Assembly (NCBI GenBank): GCA_008080615.1
Contig: VIKJ01000005.1
Span: 2,828 to 21,712 of the forward strand
Length of the DNA: 18,885 bases
Source of the DNA: Chitinophagaceae bacterium
Lineage (GTDB): Bacteria > Bacteroidota > Bacteroidia > Chitinophagales > Chitinophagaceae
Direction: 5' to 3'
The notes under the pieces were generated by a model. It saw only the letters and a list, made by a program, of their open reading frames with translations. It was not told the origin of the DNA and made no database searches. Below are positions 1-8,797 of this stretch, one piece after another. The translations under genes and the position numbers were made by a program. The number at the start of each line of letters is the position of its first letter. Within the stretch, counting starts at the first letter, position 1.

Positions 1-2
1 TA

Positions 3-2894
3 TTGGATATTTATATTTGTAGGGTAGGGCATTTTAAAGTGTTGCGCGGGAAAAATCAATTATTAATTTGTACAGGTATTGATGCAAAAGGAATACCGCA
101 TTATCAAGAACAAGCAGCTGCATATGGTTTAGATTTTTCGGGCTTTAGTACACAGGCGGCTTTTTTAGATATGGACGCAGATGGAGACTTAGATCTATTT
201 TTACTGAACCACTCTGTTAACCATGATGGCAATTATGCACCTAGGGCATATTTCGAAAACACATTCGATACATTGGCAGGGCAAAAATTATATCGAAATG
301 ATCAACAGCATTTTACCGATATCACCAAACAAAGCGGAATTAATGGAAGTAAAATAGGATATGGATTGGGCGTTGCAGTTGCAGATATTAATGTAGATGG
401 TTGGCCCGATATATATGTAGGAAATGATTTCCACGAAAATGATTATCTCTATATTAATCAGCAGAATGGAACTTTTAAAGAGGAAGGCACTAAACAAATG
501 ATGCATACCAGCCAGTTTAGCATGGGGGTTGACGTTGCAGATGTAAACAATGATGCGTTTCCAGATATTATTTCCATGGACATGTTGCCTTATGAGCCCT
601 ATATGTTAAGGCGATCTTTATCGGAGGATGACTACAATATTTTTCAAAATAAAATTGCATACGGGTACACTTATCAGTATGCTAGAAATAATTTACAATA
701 CAATCGTAAGAACGGCAAGTTTAGTGAAGTAGGTCAATATGCAGGTGTTCATGCAACCGATTGGAGTTGGGCATCGCTTTGGATGGACTTTAATAATGAT
801 GGAAGAAAGGATCTGTTTATCTCCAATGGTATCCCTAAAAGAATGAATGATATAGACTATATCAATTTTGTATCGGGTGATGAGATTCAGCAAAAATTAA
901 AGGAGAATAGTATTCAAGACAAAGACCTGGCGCTCATCAATAAATTTCCTGAGATTAAAATTCCCAATCAGTTTTTTTTGAATCAAGGCAATTTCAAATT
1001 CACCAATTTAACAGATAGTATTGCCAATAATCCTCCTACATTTTCTAATGGTTCTGTATATGCCGATTTAGACAATGATGGAGACTTAGATATTGTAGTA
1101 AACAATATCAATGAGCCTGTAATGGTGTATGAGAACAACACCAATAAAATAAATCAACAAAAAACGTATGCCCTAGTTAAACCACTAGGCGCACCCAATA
1201 ATTCACAAGGATTGGGAACAAAAATTGTTTTGTATTCAAAAGATCAAGTAAGCACGTATGAATATACGGCTGTGCATGGTTTTCAATCGAGTATGGTAGG
1301 GCCCATACATATAGGATTAGATGGTGTAAAACCTGATAGTGTTATATTGATTTGGCCCGATAATAGATTTGAACAAATACAACTAAAGCCCAATACCCTT
1401 AATACATTCAATTACAAAAAGGGCTTACCTAAATTTGATTATGCAGGTTTGCGAACGTATTTAGAAAACAAAGCCGTTCCTGCATTTGAAAATATAACTG
1501 CTACTACCCGTTTAAATTATCAACATACCGAAAACGCATTCAACGAATTTGATCGGGAACAGTTGATTCCACATATGGTATCTACCGAAGGTCCGGCAGC
1601 TGCAGTAAAAACATTTCACAACGCCGTATATATTCAACAGGCCAATGGTACATTTTCATCAATGCCTCAACCCGCTTTATTGGCCGATTCTATGTGGGAG
1701 AATGTGGATGCCCAATGGGTGGATGTAAATAAAGATACTTACCCCGATTTGGTGATTGCCAGTGGAGGTAATGAATTTTACGGAGAAGACGTACACCTTA
1801 AACCTTTACTTTATTTAAATGATGGCAAAGGGCGTTTGACAAAAAAAGAAGATGCTTTCGGGAACATTTATGTTACACAAAGTAAAGTTGTTGTGAATGA
1901 TATAAATGGAGATGGAATACCCGATTTGTTTTTAGCAGGCAGAGCCGAGCCTTGGCAGTATGGAATTGCACCTCGTTCCTTTTTATTGTTGAACGATGGT
2001 ACCGGTAAATTTAATGATGTAACTGAGCAATACAGCAAGGATTTGCTACGACCCGGTATGGTAACAGATGCAAAATGGATAGACTTTAATAATGATCAAC
2101 AAAACGATTTACTCTTGAGTTACGATTGGGGAGGCATTGATGTATTTATTAGGCAGGGTAAATCATTTGTACAGAAATTGATCACTACTAAAAAAGGTTG
2201 GTGGCAAATGGTTTTGCCTGTAGATATTGATGCAGATGGTGATATGGATATGATTGCTGCCAATTTTGGTTTGAACAGCAGATTAAAAGCTAGTCCTTCG
2301 CAACCAGTAAATTTATACGTGAACGATTTTGATGATAACGGAAGAGCAGAGCAAGTGATGACCTATTTTGTTGGAGGAGTTGAAATTCCTTTTGCTAGTA
2401 AAATTCAATTAGAGAAAACCTTGCCTTACTTAAAAAAGAAGTTCTTGTATGCAGAAGCATTTGCTAAAGCCAGTTTACAAGATTTATTGGGCCAGAAAAA
2501 ATTAACAACTGCAGTAAAATTGCAAGCAGATTGTTTTGAAAGCATCCTATTGATGAATGATGGCAAAATGAATTTTTCGGCCAAACCCTTACCACAGCAA
2601 GCTCAGCTAAGTACTTATAAAGCAGCAATGGCCATTCAATCGGAGCAAAATAATGCTCCCCATATTTTATGGATGGGCAATTTTTATAATAATAATGTTG
2701 AATTGGGTAGAATGGATGCCGACTTTGGAACCATATTACTCAATAAGGGTGCAGGAAATTTTCAGGCTAATGCCATCAAAGGGTTAACTGTAGAAGGGCA
2801 GGTTCGCAATATATTACCCTTGCATATTGGTAAACGATTAACCTACCTTATAATTAAAAACAATGATCCTGTAATGGTGATTGCACCTAAATAA
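3..2894 (+). CDS. CRTAC1-type FG-GAP/ASPIC repeat protein, 5'-truncated by the window edge
   Basis: The reading frame is open from the first bases with no credible start, so the N-terminus lies upstream. About 963 residues are visible. Calcium-binding-type DxDxDG repeats of the FG-GAP/VCBS kind are at about residues 57-71 (DMDADGDLDLFLLNH), 128-142 (DINVDGWPDIYVGND), 180-190, 262-276 (DFNNDGRKDLFISNG) and 355-369 (DLDNDGDLDIVVNNI). An ASPIC/UnbV-like domain follows at about 388-458, and then a second propeller-like half with further repeats (DVNKDTYPDLVI, DINGDGIPDLFLAG, DIDADGDMDMIAAN). Order and length match the roughly 1,100-residue CRTAC1-family proteins of Bacteroidota, which are usually exported lipoproteins; the signal here would be outside the window. 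The function is not known biochemically; binding of a surface glycan or protein partner is an inference. It is a paralogue of the gene at 5189-8743. Its stop is 1 bp from the convergent neighbour, so no private terminator space exists. Confidence 0.88.
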   Translation: MDIYICRVGHFKVLRGKNQLLICTGIDAKGIPHYQEQAAAYGLDFSGFSTQAAFLDMDADGDLDLFLLNHSVNHDGNYAPRAYFENTFDTLAGQKLYRNDQQHFTDITKQSGINGSKIGYGLGVAVADINVDGWPDIYVGNDFHENDYLYINQQNGTFKEEGTKQMMHTSQFSMGVDVADVNNDAFPDIISMDMLPYEPYMLRRSLSEDDYNIFQNKIAYGYTYQYARNNLQYNRKNGKFSEVGQYAGVHATDWSWASLWMDFNNDGRKDLFISNGIPKRMNDIDYINFVSGDEIQQKLKENSIQDKDLALINKFPEIKIPNQFFLNQGNFKFTNLTDSIANNPPTFSNGSVYADLDNDGDLDIVVNNINEPVMVYENNTNKINQQKTYALVKPLGAPNNSQGLGTKIVLYSKDQVSTYEYTAVHGFQSSMVGPIHIGLDGVKPDSVILIWPDNRFEQIQLKPNTLNTFNYKKGLPKFDYAGLRTYLENKAVPAFENITATTRLNYQHTENAFNEFDREQLIPHMVSTEGPAAAVKTFHNAVYIQQANGTFSSMPQPALLADSMWENVDAQWVDVNKDTYPDLVIASGGNEFYGEDVHLKPLLYLNDGKGRLTKKEDAFGNIYVTQSKVVVNDINGDGIPDLFLAGRAEPWQYGIAPRSFLLLNDGTGKFNDVTEQYSKDLLRPGMVTDAKWIDFNNDQQNDLLLSYDWGGIDVFIRQGKSFVQKLITTKKGWWQMVLPVDIDADGDMDMIAANFGLNSRLKASPSQPVNLYVNDFDDNGRAEQVMTYFVGGVEIPFASKIQLEKTLPYLKKKFLYAEAFAKASLQDLLGQKKLTTAVKLQADCFESILLMNDGKMNFSAKPLPQQAQLSTYKAAMAIQSEQNNAPHILWMGNFYNNNVELGRMDADFGTILLNKGAGNFQANAIKGLTVEGQVRNILPLHIGKRLTYLIIKNNDPVMVIAPK

Positions 2895-2895
2895 T

Positions 2896-3819
2896 TTATC
2901 TAAATACAGGAAAGTTAATGGTAGTCATCCACTTGCTGGTATCTGTTTCTACAACGCGGTTAGTGATTAATTGTTGAAATGGAATAGCAGGAGATTCTTT
3001 CTTATAATCTCTTACATAGTTCTCGATTTCTCGTTGACAATTATTAATAGCATTTTGCCCACCTGTTACTGGTGCTACTACTATATTCCCCAACATCATA
3101 TTCTTTAAAAAATACCGATTGGTAGAAGGGAGGTCTTTATCTGTTGCAATGGCCACCATAGCTTCATATTCTGTTTGGCTTAATGGATATACATTCAGAA
3201 TCGGTTGATCCTGCTCCTTGCCATTTTGTGTTGCTATATAAGCTTTCAATTCATTAATTAAAGCATATACTTCTGTTGTAGTAGGATAATGATCAAATCC
3301 TTTTTTTACCGAAATAAGGGAAGAGAATTTAACTTTCTGCATTTCAATCTTATGCCCATATACTTTTTGAGTATTGCCAAAGAATGCTTCTAGCTGTTGT
3401 AGAAATGCGGCATATTCTGCTTTGTAATTGCTGATACTTAAATACTGCTGCAATTTCACGAATGGGTTAGCAGAGAAAATAAAAGTCGTAGTAGCTATAA
3501 TTTGCGTTTCGGTAATGCTTTGTGAAATAAATTGTACATCTAAATGTGAACTTAAATTTTGGGTAATATTATTTGCCTTAAAGCCGTTTAACAATATTGT
3601 TTCAATAGCAAAAGGCTGATTATGATAGTCAAAACTACTATCATTGATTTTTTTTCCAGGCCACCATTTATTCCATTGATTCGTATTTACCATCAATCTG
3701 GTAACTGCATCCATTGGGCAAGTGATATTGGCTGTTTGAGTAATGCTTTTTTCTCTGGGTAATAAAAACAGCACAGCAATTAGTAACAATGGAACAATTA
3801 TAAGGAGCATCTTTTTCAT
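2896..3819 (-). CDS. Membrane-anchored SRPBCC / GyrI-like (effector-binding) domain protein
   Basis: A 307-residue protein when started at the ATG at 3819. The frame is open to an ATG at 3864, but a strong -7 promoter box at 3847-3854 lies between the two, and the shorter form begins with a typical MKKMLLII export/anchor segment, so 3819 is preferred. Residues 4-20 are a hydrophobic helix ending LLPREKS. Residues about 25-140 resemble the SRPBCC (polyketide-cyclase-like) fold, with the typical NTNQWNKWWPG segment. Residues about 160-305 resemble the GyrI/AraC-type effector-binding domain, ending in a TDTSKWMTTINFPVF strand. There is no DNA-binding domain. Proteins with this two-domain layout are common but uncharacterised in Bacteroidota; ligand binding at the envelope is an inference. 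It lies 70 bp downstream of the VHPO gene at 3890-5179 and may be expressed both with it and alone. Confidence 0.75.
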   Translation of the reverse strand: MKKMLLIIVPLLLIAVLFLLPREKSITQTANITCPMDAVTRLMVNTNQWNKWWPGKKINDSSFDYHNQPFAIETILLNGFKANNITQNLSSHLDVQFISQSITETQIIATTTFIFSANPFVKLQQYLSISNYKAEYAAFLQQLEAFFGNTQKVYGHKIEMQKVKFSSLISVKKGFDHYPTTTEVYALINELKAYIATQNGKEQDQPILNVYPLSQTEYEAMVAIATDKDLPSTNRYFLKNMMLGNIVVAPVTGGQNAINNCQREIENYVRDYKKESPAIPFQQLITNRVVETDTSKWMTTINFPVFR

Positions 3820-3846
3820 GAATCGAGTAGTATTTTTGATCGCTTG

Positions 3847-3854
3847 CAAAAATA
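3847..3854 (-). promoter_or_regulatory. Candidate Bacteroidota -7 promoter box for the SRPBCC/GyrI-like gene
   Basis: On the minus strand the bases read TATTTTTG followed by CA, a perfect match to the Bacteroidota -7 consensus TAnnTTTG. It is 27 bp upstream of the ATG at 3819, which would give a leader of about 20 nt. The -33 region is only a T-run rather than a clear TTG. The site lies in the 70-bp gap between the VHPO gene and the SRPBCC/GyrI-like gene and argues against a start at 3864. Confidence 0.5.
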
Positions 3855-3889
3855 TCAAAAGCAATAAAATTTAAAAAGCGTTTTTTCTA

Positions 3890-5179
3890 TTATTGAATCA
3901 ATTGTGTAAATAAGTTGCCAACCTGATTGCCCTGTGATTTGCCGTTTACAATGGCCGCTCTAAAGTGAATACCACCATATAAGCGACTAATGCCTGCTTC
4001 GTCTGAAGCCTGTTCAATGGAGGTGAATGAACGTTGCATACCTAGATATTGTAATTCGGTGGTATCATGAAAGGCTTTGTTGTTTCCAAATAGATGGGTA
4101 AGCACCGTAGAGGCTGCAGCAGAAACTACACTATGTCCACTGGTATATTCAGGAAAGGGCGGTGTTTGTAATAAAGCATTCCATTCCGATTCTATATTTT
4201 CTCTTATTACAGAGATAGGTCTTACTGTTTTACTTCTAAATTTTTCCTCCCAACAAGAAATAAAAGCATCAAAAATGGCACATGAACTTAATGCATACGT
4301 TTTTGCAGTTGCCAAATCATCTAGCTTACTATCTCCACAAAGAATTGCAATAATGCCCATCCAATGCCCAACAGGAGTGGTTTTTTTATTGGCATAGGTT
4401 AAATGCCCTGTATGTTCCGAAACAAATGGATTATCATCCCAATAATGTGCTATGGTATCTTGCAATTTGGTAAGCTGCTTACTTACTGTATATACTTCCA
4501 TTAGTTCTGTATAATACTGGCTAGTTTTATCTAAATTATAAGCAGGTGGAGCAGCAGGCCTAAATGGTTTAATCAATTTCCAATAAGGTTCTATAGCATC
4601 TGAATAATCGGGAGGAGTTTGTAGCCACTTACCAGTTTCTTTAAATACACTGTAACGTGGCATACCTCGGGTAACTTTGTAATTGTCGTTTCCCGCTCTT
4701 TTTAAAATAGTACTAGCAATAGTTTCACCCCAGGCAATGGATCTATCGAATACATCTTTATCCAACTCATTAAACTGCAATTGAATTTCTTTTTCCGCGT
4801 TGCCAATGCTGTCTTTTGAAAATACCAATGCCTTGGCTACTTTCATAAAAGCAGTAGCGGCAGATAAACGGTAATCATACATTTTACCAGCTTCGGTTTG
4901 GGGTAATGATTCAAAGCCTTTTAATGATGGAATAATAGAGCTGGCTTTACTGTTCATTGGTTTCAACGCTTCATAGTAAGCCAAATTTGCATATACATAA
5001 ATTCTACTAGCAACAGGGGGTGTAAAAATATCGTATACAATTACATCCGTTAATTTTTGCACGCAGTAGTGTTGAAGTGCTGCGCCAACTAATATATTAT
5101 TCGGTTTTTTTTGATTGCAACTCCCTAAAAAAACACCTATACTAATGGTTAACCAACCCAATATGTTCCACTTTTTCAT
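3890..5179 (-). CDS. Vanadium-dependent haloperoxidase-like lipoprotein (PAP2 superfamily), VHPO-1
   Basis: A 429-residue protein with a lipoprotein signal (lipobox LGSC, lipidated Cys21). The C-terminal half has the complete vanadate/phosphate-binding set of the vanadium haloperoxidase/PAP2 family: K313 and R320 in a Kx6RP motif, S347-G348-H349 in PEYTSGHS, and S398-R399 with H405 in SRLYGGIH. In characterised members these residues hold vanadate and the first His acts as acid-base in H2O2-dependent halide oxidation to hypohalous acid. The same fold is used by PAP2 phosphatases, and sequence alone does not settle halide choice or peroxidase versus phosphatase activity. The mid-region KWLQTPPDYSDAIEPYW is typical of bacterial haloperoxidase-like proteins. 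The start follows the stop of the upstream FG-GAP gene by 9 bp with no promoter seen between them, so the two are very likely co-transcribed. It is closer to VHPO-2 (11458-12783) than to VHPO-3. Confidence 0.88.
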   Translation of the reverse strand: MKKWNILGWLTISIGVFLGSCNQKKPNNILVGAALQHYCVQKLTDVIVYDIFTPPVASRIYVYANLAYYEALKPMNSKASSIIPSLKGFESLPQTEAGKMYDYRLSAATAFMKVAKALVFSKDSIGNAEKEIQLQFNELDKDVFDRSIAWGETIASTILKRAGNDNYKVTRGMPRYSVFKETGKWLQTPPDYSDAIEPYWKLIKPFRPAAPPAYNLDKTSQYYTELMEVYTVSKQLTKLQDTIAHYWDDNPFVSEHTGHLTYANKKTTPVGHWMGIIAILCGDSKLDDLATAKTYALSSCAIFDAFISCWEEKFRSKTVRPISVIRENIESEWNALLQTPPFPEYTSGHSVVSAAASTVLTHLFGNNKAFHDTTELQYLGMQRSFTSIEQASDEAGISRLYGGIHFRAAIVNGKSQGNQVGNLFTQLIQ

Positions 5180-5188
5180 AGTAAAAAT

Positions 5189-8100
5189 TTATGGTTTAAC
5201 TATTTTCTTTGATCCTTTATTATTCACTAGCTCAACATAATCTATTTGCTTATTCAATTGAAGGTAATGGCCCGATTGAGTAAGAAATCCCGATCCAATA
5301 GGGTATTCTTCTTTGCGCAAAGTTCCGTTTTTAAAATGGATGATACTGTACAATATTTCGGGGCCAATGGCTATAGTGGAATCCCGATTTATTTTATTCT
5401 TAAATAGCTTATACAATCCTGCATTTTGCCCTGCAATAAAAACAGGATTACCTTTTACCATTATCTCGCCCAAGGCCTTTCCGTTTCCTGGCACATAAAA
5501 TCCACTCTGTGCAATGGTGAGTGGCTTAAATGCGCCCTTTCCATTTCCTTTTAAAATTAATCCGTTCAATGCATCATATCTTCCCAATGATGGGGTCATA
5601 GAATATTCATTCCCGTTTAGTGCAAGGTCTATAAAACCATCCCCATCAAAATCTTTGCAAATGATGCCATAAACAGGAGCCAGCTGTGCAGCTGTTGGTA
5701 ATGCATGTAAAACCAAATTCAGTTGGCCTTTATTTTCTATCCAACTGGTATTAAAATTATTTACACTCAATTGCAAAGCCCCTTTCATGGTTTCAGGATT
5801 AAATACCTGTTGCATTTCACTTTTTGCATAAGCTGCATAATTGGGAAAACGCTCTTTCATGGCAGTCATCTCTCGTATAAATTCATCTCTACCGCCTACA
5901 GGAAATTCTTTAATTGGGCCATTGATTGTAGCAGGTAAGAAACTGCTGAATACCGCATCAAAGCTTCCGTTTTGGTCAAAGTCTTTGGCATAGGCTTTAA
6001 TTGGATACTTCGAAGAGGGTTTTAGATATCCATTCCATCCATAATTACCTACAACATAATCCATATCGCCATCATTGTCTATATCTGCACTCTGAATACT
6101 GTTCCACCAACCATGTTGATCACTAATATTAGTAGATAACTTATTGAATTTTCCATTCTTGTTCTGTAAGATGGTGATGGGTCCCCATTCGGTAGTAATC
6201 AATAAATCTGCTTGTTGGTCATTATCTATATCAGAAAATATAGCACTTGTTACCATGCCTATATTTTGCAAATCAGGAGCAACTTGCTTACTTACATCTG
6301 TAAATAGTGCTTTCCCATTCTTGCTATCATTTCTAAAAATATAGCTGCTTACTGGTGTAGGGTAACTACCAGGCAAAACCCTTCCTCCAACAAATAAATC
6401 GAGGTCTCCATCTTTGTCGTAGTCTGCAGCAATTACACAGCTTTTAGCAGTTTTATTATTGGTAATGGCTAATGTGGATTCAGTAAAATTTCCTTTCCCA
6501 TCGTTTAAATAAAAATGGTCGGTATACGCTACTGATTGGGGTTCGTTTTCGGCACCACCAGAAGCAATATACAAATCCAAGTCTTTGTCTCCATCTGCAT
6601 CAAAAAGGCAAATACCTCCATCGTCTTGCGCTTTGCCATATTCATCTAATGAAAGCGATTTACGATTGAATTTTCCATTTCTTTCCTGTGTAAAAATAAA
6701 TGCATAAAAAGGTGAGCCTCCACCTGTAATGAAATCGTCTAAACCATCTCCATTTATATCACCTACTGCAATGGAAGGCCCGTATTGGGTTAGTTTATGT
6801 GGCAGTAATCTTTGTCTGTCAAAATCTATAAAATCAACTTCTGCATAGCCGTCTTTAATGCCAGCTGCTAATGTGATATCAGTAAACCAGTTGTTGGTAA
6901 ATTGAACAGGCGCTAATAAATTACTACTCGTTTTGGCTTGATTAATATTTACTGTAATGGTTTGATCAATTGAAGGATGTATGATGGTTTGAGATAGTTT
7001 GCTATTCCATTGGATAGTAATTGAATCAAGAGCATTAGTTTTTCCCAATCCAAAATGAGCTATATTTTCTACAGATGAAAGATACCCGCGATAAGGTGAG
7101 TTTTCATATACCTGCTGATTGCCTGCATAGTACAATCGGATGGTTGCCCCAATTCCATTTATATTGTTGCTATCTCCTTTTAATTGAACACGTATAAAAT
7201 GATTTTTTTCTTTTTGTTCGTTGGCCGTATTTTCCAATAAGCTCACAGGCATATTGGTATTGTTTACAATTACATCCATATCACCATCTCTATCAAAATC
7301 TGCATAAGCCATGCCTGCAGAATAAGTAGGCGCTTCCCATCCCCATTCTTTTGTTTTGTTAGTGAAACTGAGGTCTCCATTATTTTGATAAATATAATTG
7401 CTGATTTTAACTGTTGGTAATTGTGCTAACACTTCTTGCAAAGAAGCTGCAGCAAATGCATGTTTTCGATAAGCCATGAAATCCATATCAGACATGTCTT
7501 TTGGTAAACCGTTTGTAACCATCAAATCTCTATACCCATCATTATCTGCATCTATTAAAAGTGGGGCCCAACTCCAATCTGTTTGCGCCACACCACTTAA
7601 AAATGCAATTTCACTAAATGCAGGAATACCAATGGAGTCATTGCTTTTAACCGAATAGCCTTGATTTAATTGCAAGGCATTTCTGGGGTATTGAAATTGG
7701 TAACCGTATCGAGTGGAATTTTGAAATGTTTGATAATTCATATCCCCATGCATCATCTTTTGCCTATAATTATCAATAGGCGTCATATCGGTTTCAATAA
7801 TATCTACTAAGCCATCATTGTTGATATCGACAATATCATTACCCATGGCATTTTTGCTGGTATGTTTTAAGTATTCGGCACAACGATCGGTAAATGTTCC
7901 ATTTTGGTTATTGATGTATAAAATATTATTCGATAAATAATCATTGCTTACATAAATATCCTTCCATCCATCATTGTTGATATCGGTAATGCTCACGCCT
8001 AATCCATGCCCCTCAATTAATATACCTGCTTTTGCAGAAACATCAGTAAACACTGGATGCTTCAATTCATTGCTCCAATTGTTTTGAAATAATTTATCGG

Positions 8101-8743
8101 TATTGGGCCAAGAGCCGTCTTTGCGAATGGGCCTAAATTCATTGGGATAAGTTCCGTCTAAATCATTTATTAATAAGTATACATCTAGGTCTCCGTCATT
8201 ATCATAATCAAAAAATGCAGGCATATGCGTATTGGAAGCATCATCCAATCCATATTCTTTAGCCATTTCTTTAAATACAGGATTACCAGTAGATTTATTT
8301 ACGCCTTGATTTACATACAATACATTTTTTCTGGCATTGCTATCGGGTAAAACTGCAGCAGCAATATACAAATCCATCCATCCATCGTTATTGATATCAA
8401 TTACACTTACACCTTTACACCATTTAGCGTTTCCATCTACACCAGCGGAACTGGTAATGTCTTCAAATTTAAATTTGCCCTTATTGATATATAATTTGTT
8501 CGCTACTCGATTGCCTGCAAAATAAATATCAGGTAAACTGTCATTGTTAAAATCTCCAATGCCCACGCCACCTCCATTGTAGATGTATTCATAGTTTAAT
8601 ACATTCAGGTTTTCGTCTTCTGTAATTTGATTATTGAATTGAATACCGCTTTGTTCTGCTTTGATTTCTTTATACAGGGGTTTCTGCTGATTACATGCAA
8701 TTAGTAAAGTACTGGTAATCAACAATAAAAAAATAGTTCTCAT
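5189..8743 (-). CDS. CRTAC1-type FG-GAP/ASPIC repeat lipoprotein, full length
   Basis: 1,184 residues from the ATG at 8743. The frame is open to 8776, but the start at 8743 gives a compact lipoprotein signal (MRTIFLLLI..., lipobox LIAC, Cys17). The first half carries FG-GAP/VCBS DxDxDG repeats at about residues 64 (DFNNDSLPDIYFAG), 116 (DINNDGWMDLYIAA), 179 (DYDNDGDLDVYLL), 254 (DINNDGWKDIYVSND), 307, 398 (DADNDGYRDLMVTNG) and 482 (DFDRDGDMDVIVNN). An ASPIC/UnbV-like domain follows at about 515-592, and then a second repeat series (DINGDGLDDFITGG, DADGDKDLDLYIASGG, DYDKDGDLDLFVGG, DIDNDGDMDYVVGN, DFDGDGFIDLALNG). Two beta-propellers with many bound Ca ions on the cell surface or in the periplasm are the expected structure. 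It heads the minus-strand unit and is followed 9 bp later by VHPO-1, which suggests a shared role. It is a paralogue of the truncated gene at the left edge. Biochemical function unknown. Confidence 0.9.
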   Translation of the reverse strand: MRTIFLLLITSTLLIACNQQKPLYKEIKAEQSGIQFNNQITEDENLNVLNYEYIYNGGGVGIGDFNNDSLPDIYFAGNRVANKLYINKGKFKFEDITSSAGVDGNAKWCKGVSVIDINNDGWMDLYIAAAVLPDSNARKNVLYVNQGVNKSTGNPVFKEMAKEYGLDDASNTHMPAFFDYDNDGDLDVYLLINDLDGTYPNEFRPIRKDGSWPNTDKLFQNNWSNELKHPVFTDVSAKAGILIEGHGLGVSITDINNDGWKDIYVSNDYLSNNILYINNQNGTFTDRCAEYLKHTSKNAMGNDIVDINNDGLVDIIETDMTPIDNYRQKMMHGDMNYQTFQNSTRYGYQFQYPRNALQLNQGYSVKSNDSIGIPAFSEIAFLSGVAQTDWSWAPLLIDADNDGYRDLMVTNGLPKDMSDMDFMAYRKHAFAAASLQEVLAQLPTVKISNYIYQNNGDLSFTNKTKEWGWEAPTYSAGMAYADFDRDGDMDVIVNNTNMPVSLLENTANEQKEKNHFIRVQLKGDSNNINGIGATIRLYYAGNQQVYENSPYRGYLSSVENIAHFGLGKTNALDSITIQWNSKLSQTIIHPSIDQTITVNINQAKTSSNLLAPVQFTNNWFTDITLAAGIKDGYAEVDFIDFDRQRLLPHKLTQYGPSIAVGDINGDGLDDFITGGGSPFYAFIFTQERNGKFNRKSLSLDEYGKAQDDGGICLFDADGDKDLDLYIASGGAENEPQSVAYTDHFYLNDGKGNFTESTLAITNNKTAKSCVIAADYDKDGDLDLFVGGRVLPGSYPTPVSSYIFRNDSKNGKALFTDVSKQVAPDLQNIGMVTSAIFSDIDNDQQADLLITTEWGPITILQNKNGKFNKLSTNISDQHGWWNSIQSADIDNDGDMDYVVGNYGWNGYLKPSSKYPIKAYAKDFDQNGSFDAVFSSFLPATINGPIKEFPVGGRDEFIREMTAMKERFPNYAAYAKSEMQQVFNPETMKGALQLSVNNFNTSWIENKGQLNLVLHALPTAAQLAPVYGIICKDFDGDGFIDLALNGNEYSMTPSLGRYDALNGLILKGNGKGAFKPLTIAQSGFYVPGNGKALGEIMVKGNPVFIAGQNAGLYKLFKNKINRDSTIAIGPEILYSIIHFKNGTLRKEEYPIGSGFLTQSGHYLQLNKQIDYVELVNNKGSKKIVKP

Positions 8744-8797
8744 GGAGCTTTTTATGAATAAATTTGGTACAGCCAATTACCTGCAAAATACACAATT
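8744..8797. promoter_or_regulatory. 54-bp divergent promoter region between the FG-GAP lipoprotein and GH65 genes
   Basis: The start codons at 8743 (minus) and 8798 (plus) are only 54 bp apart, so both units must start here or overlap the neighbour's coding region. On the plus strand TAAATTTG at 8759-8766 matches the TAnnTTTG -7 consensus and would give a leader of about 25 nt for the GH65 gene; the -33 element is poor. On the minus strand a TATTTTGCA stretch is one base short of the consensus. No operator-like palindrome was recognised. Co-regulation of the two divergent units is an inference from spacing. Confidence 0.45.

Noticed and set aside
3820..3864. Longer N-terminus (ATG at 3864) for the SRPBCC/GyrI-like protein
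   Set aside because: It would place coding sequence across a perfect -7 box and puts 15 extra residues before a normal MKK signal/anchor.
5189..8743. Repeated GATxxxAATxATGGx stretches as a DNA repeat array
   Set aside because: They are codon-level echoes of the protein's DxDxDG repeats, irregularly spaced and diverged, not a DNA repeat element.
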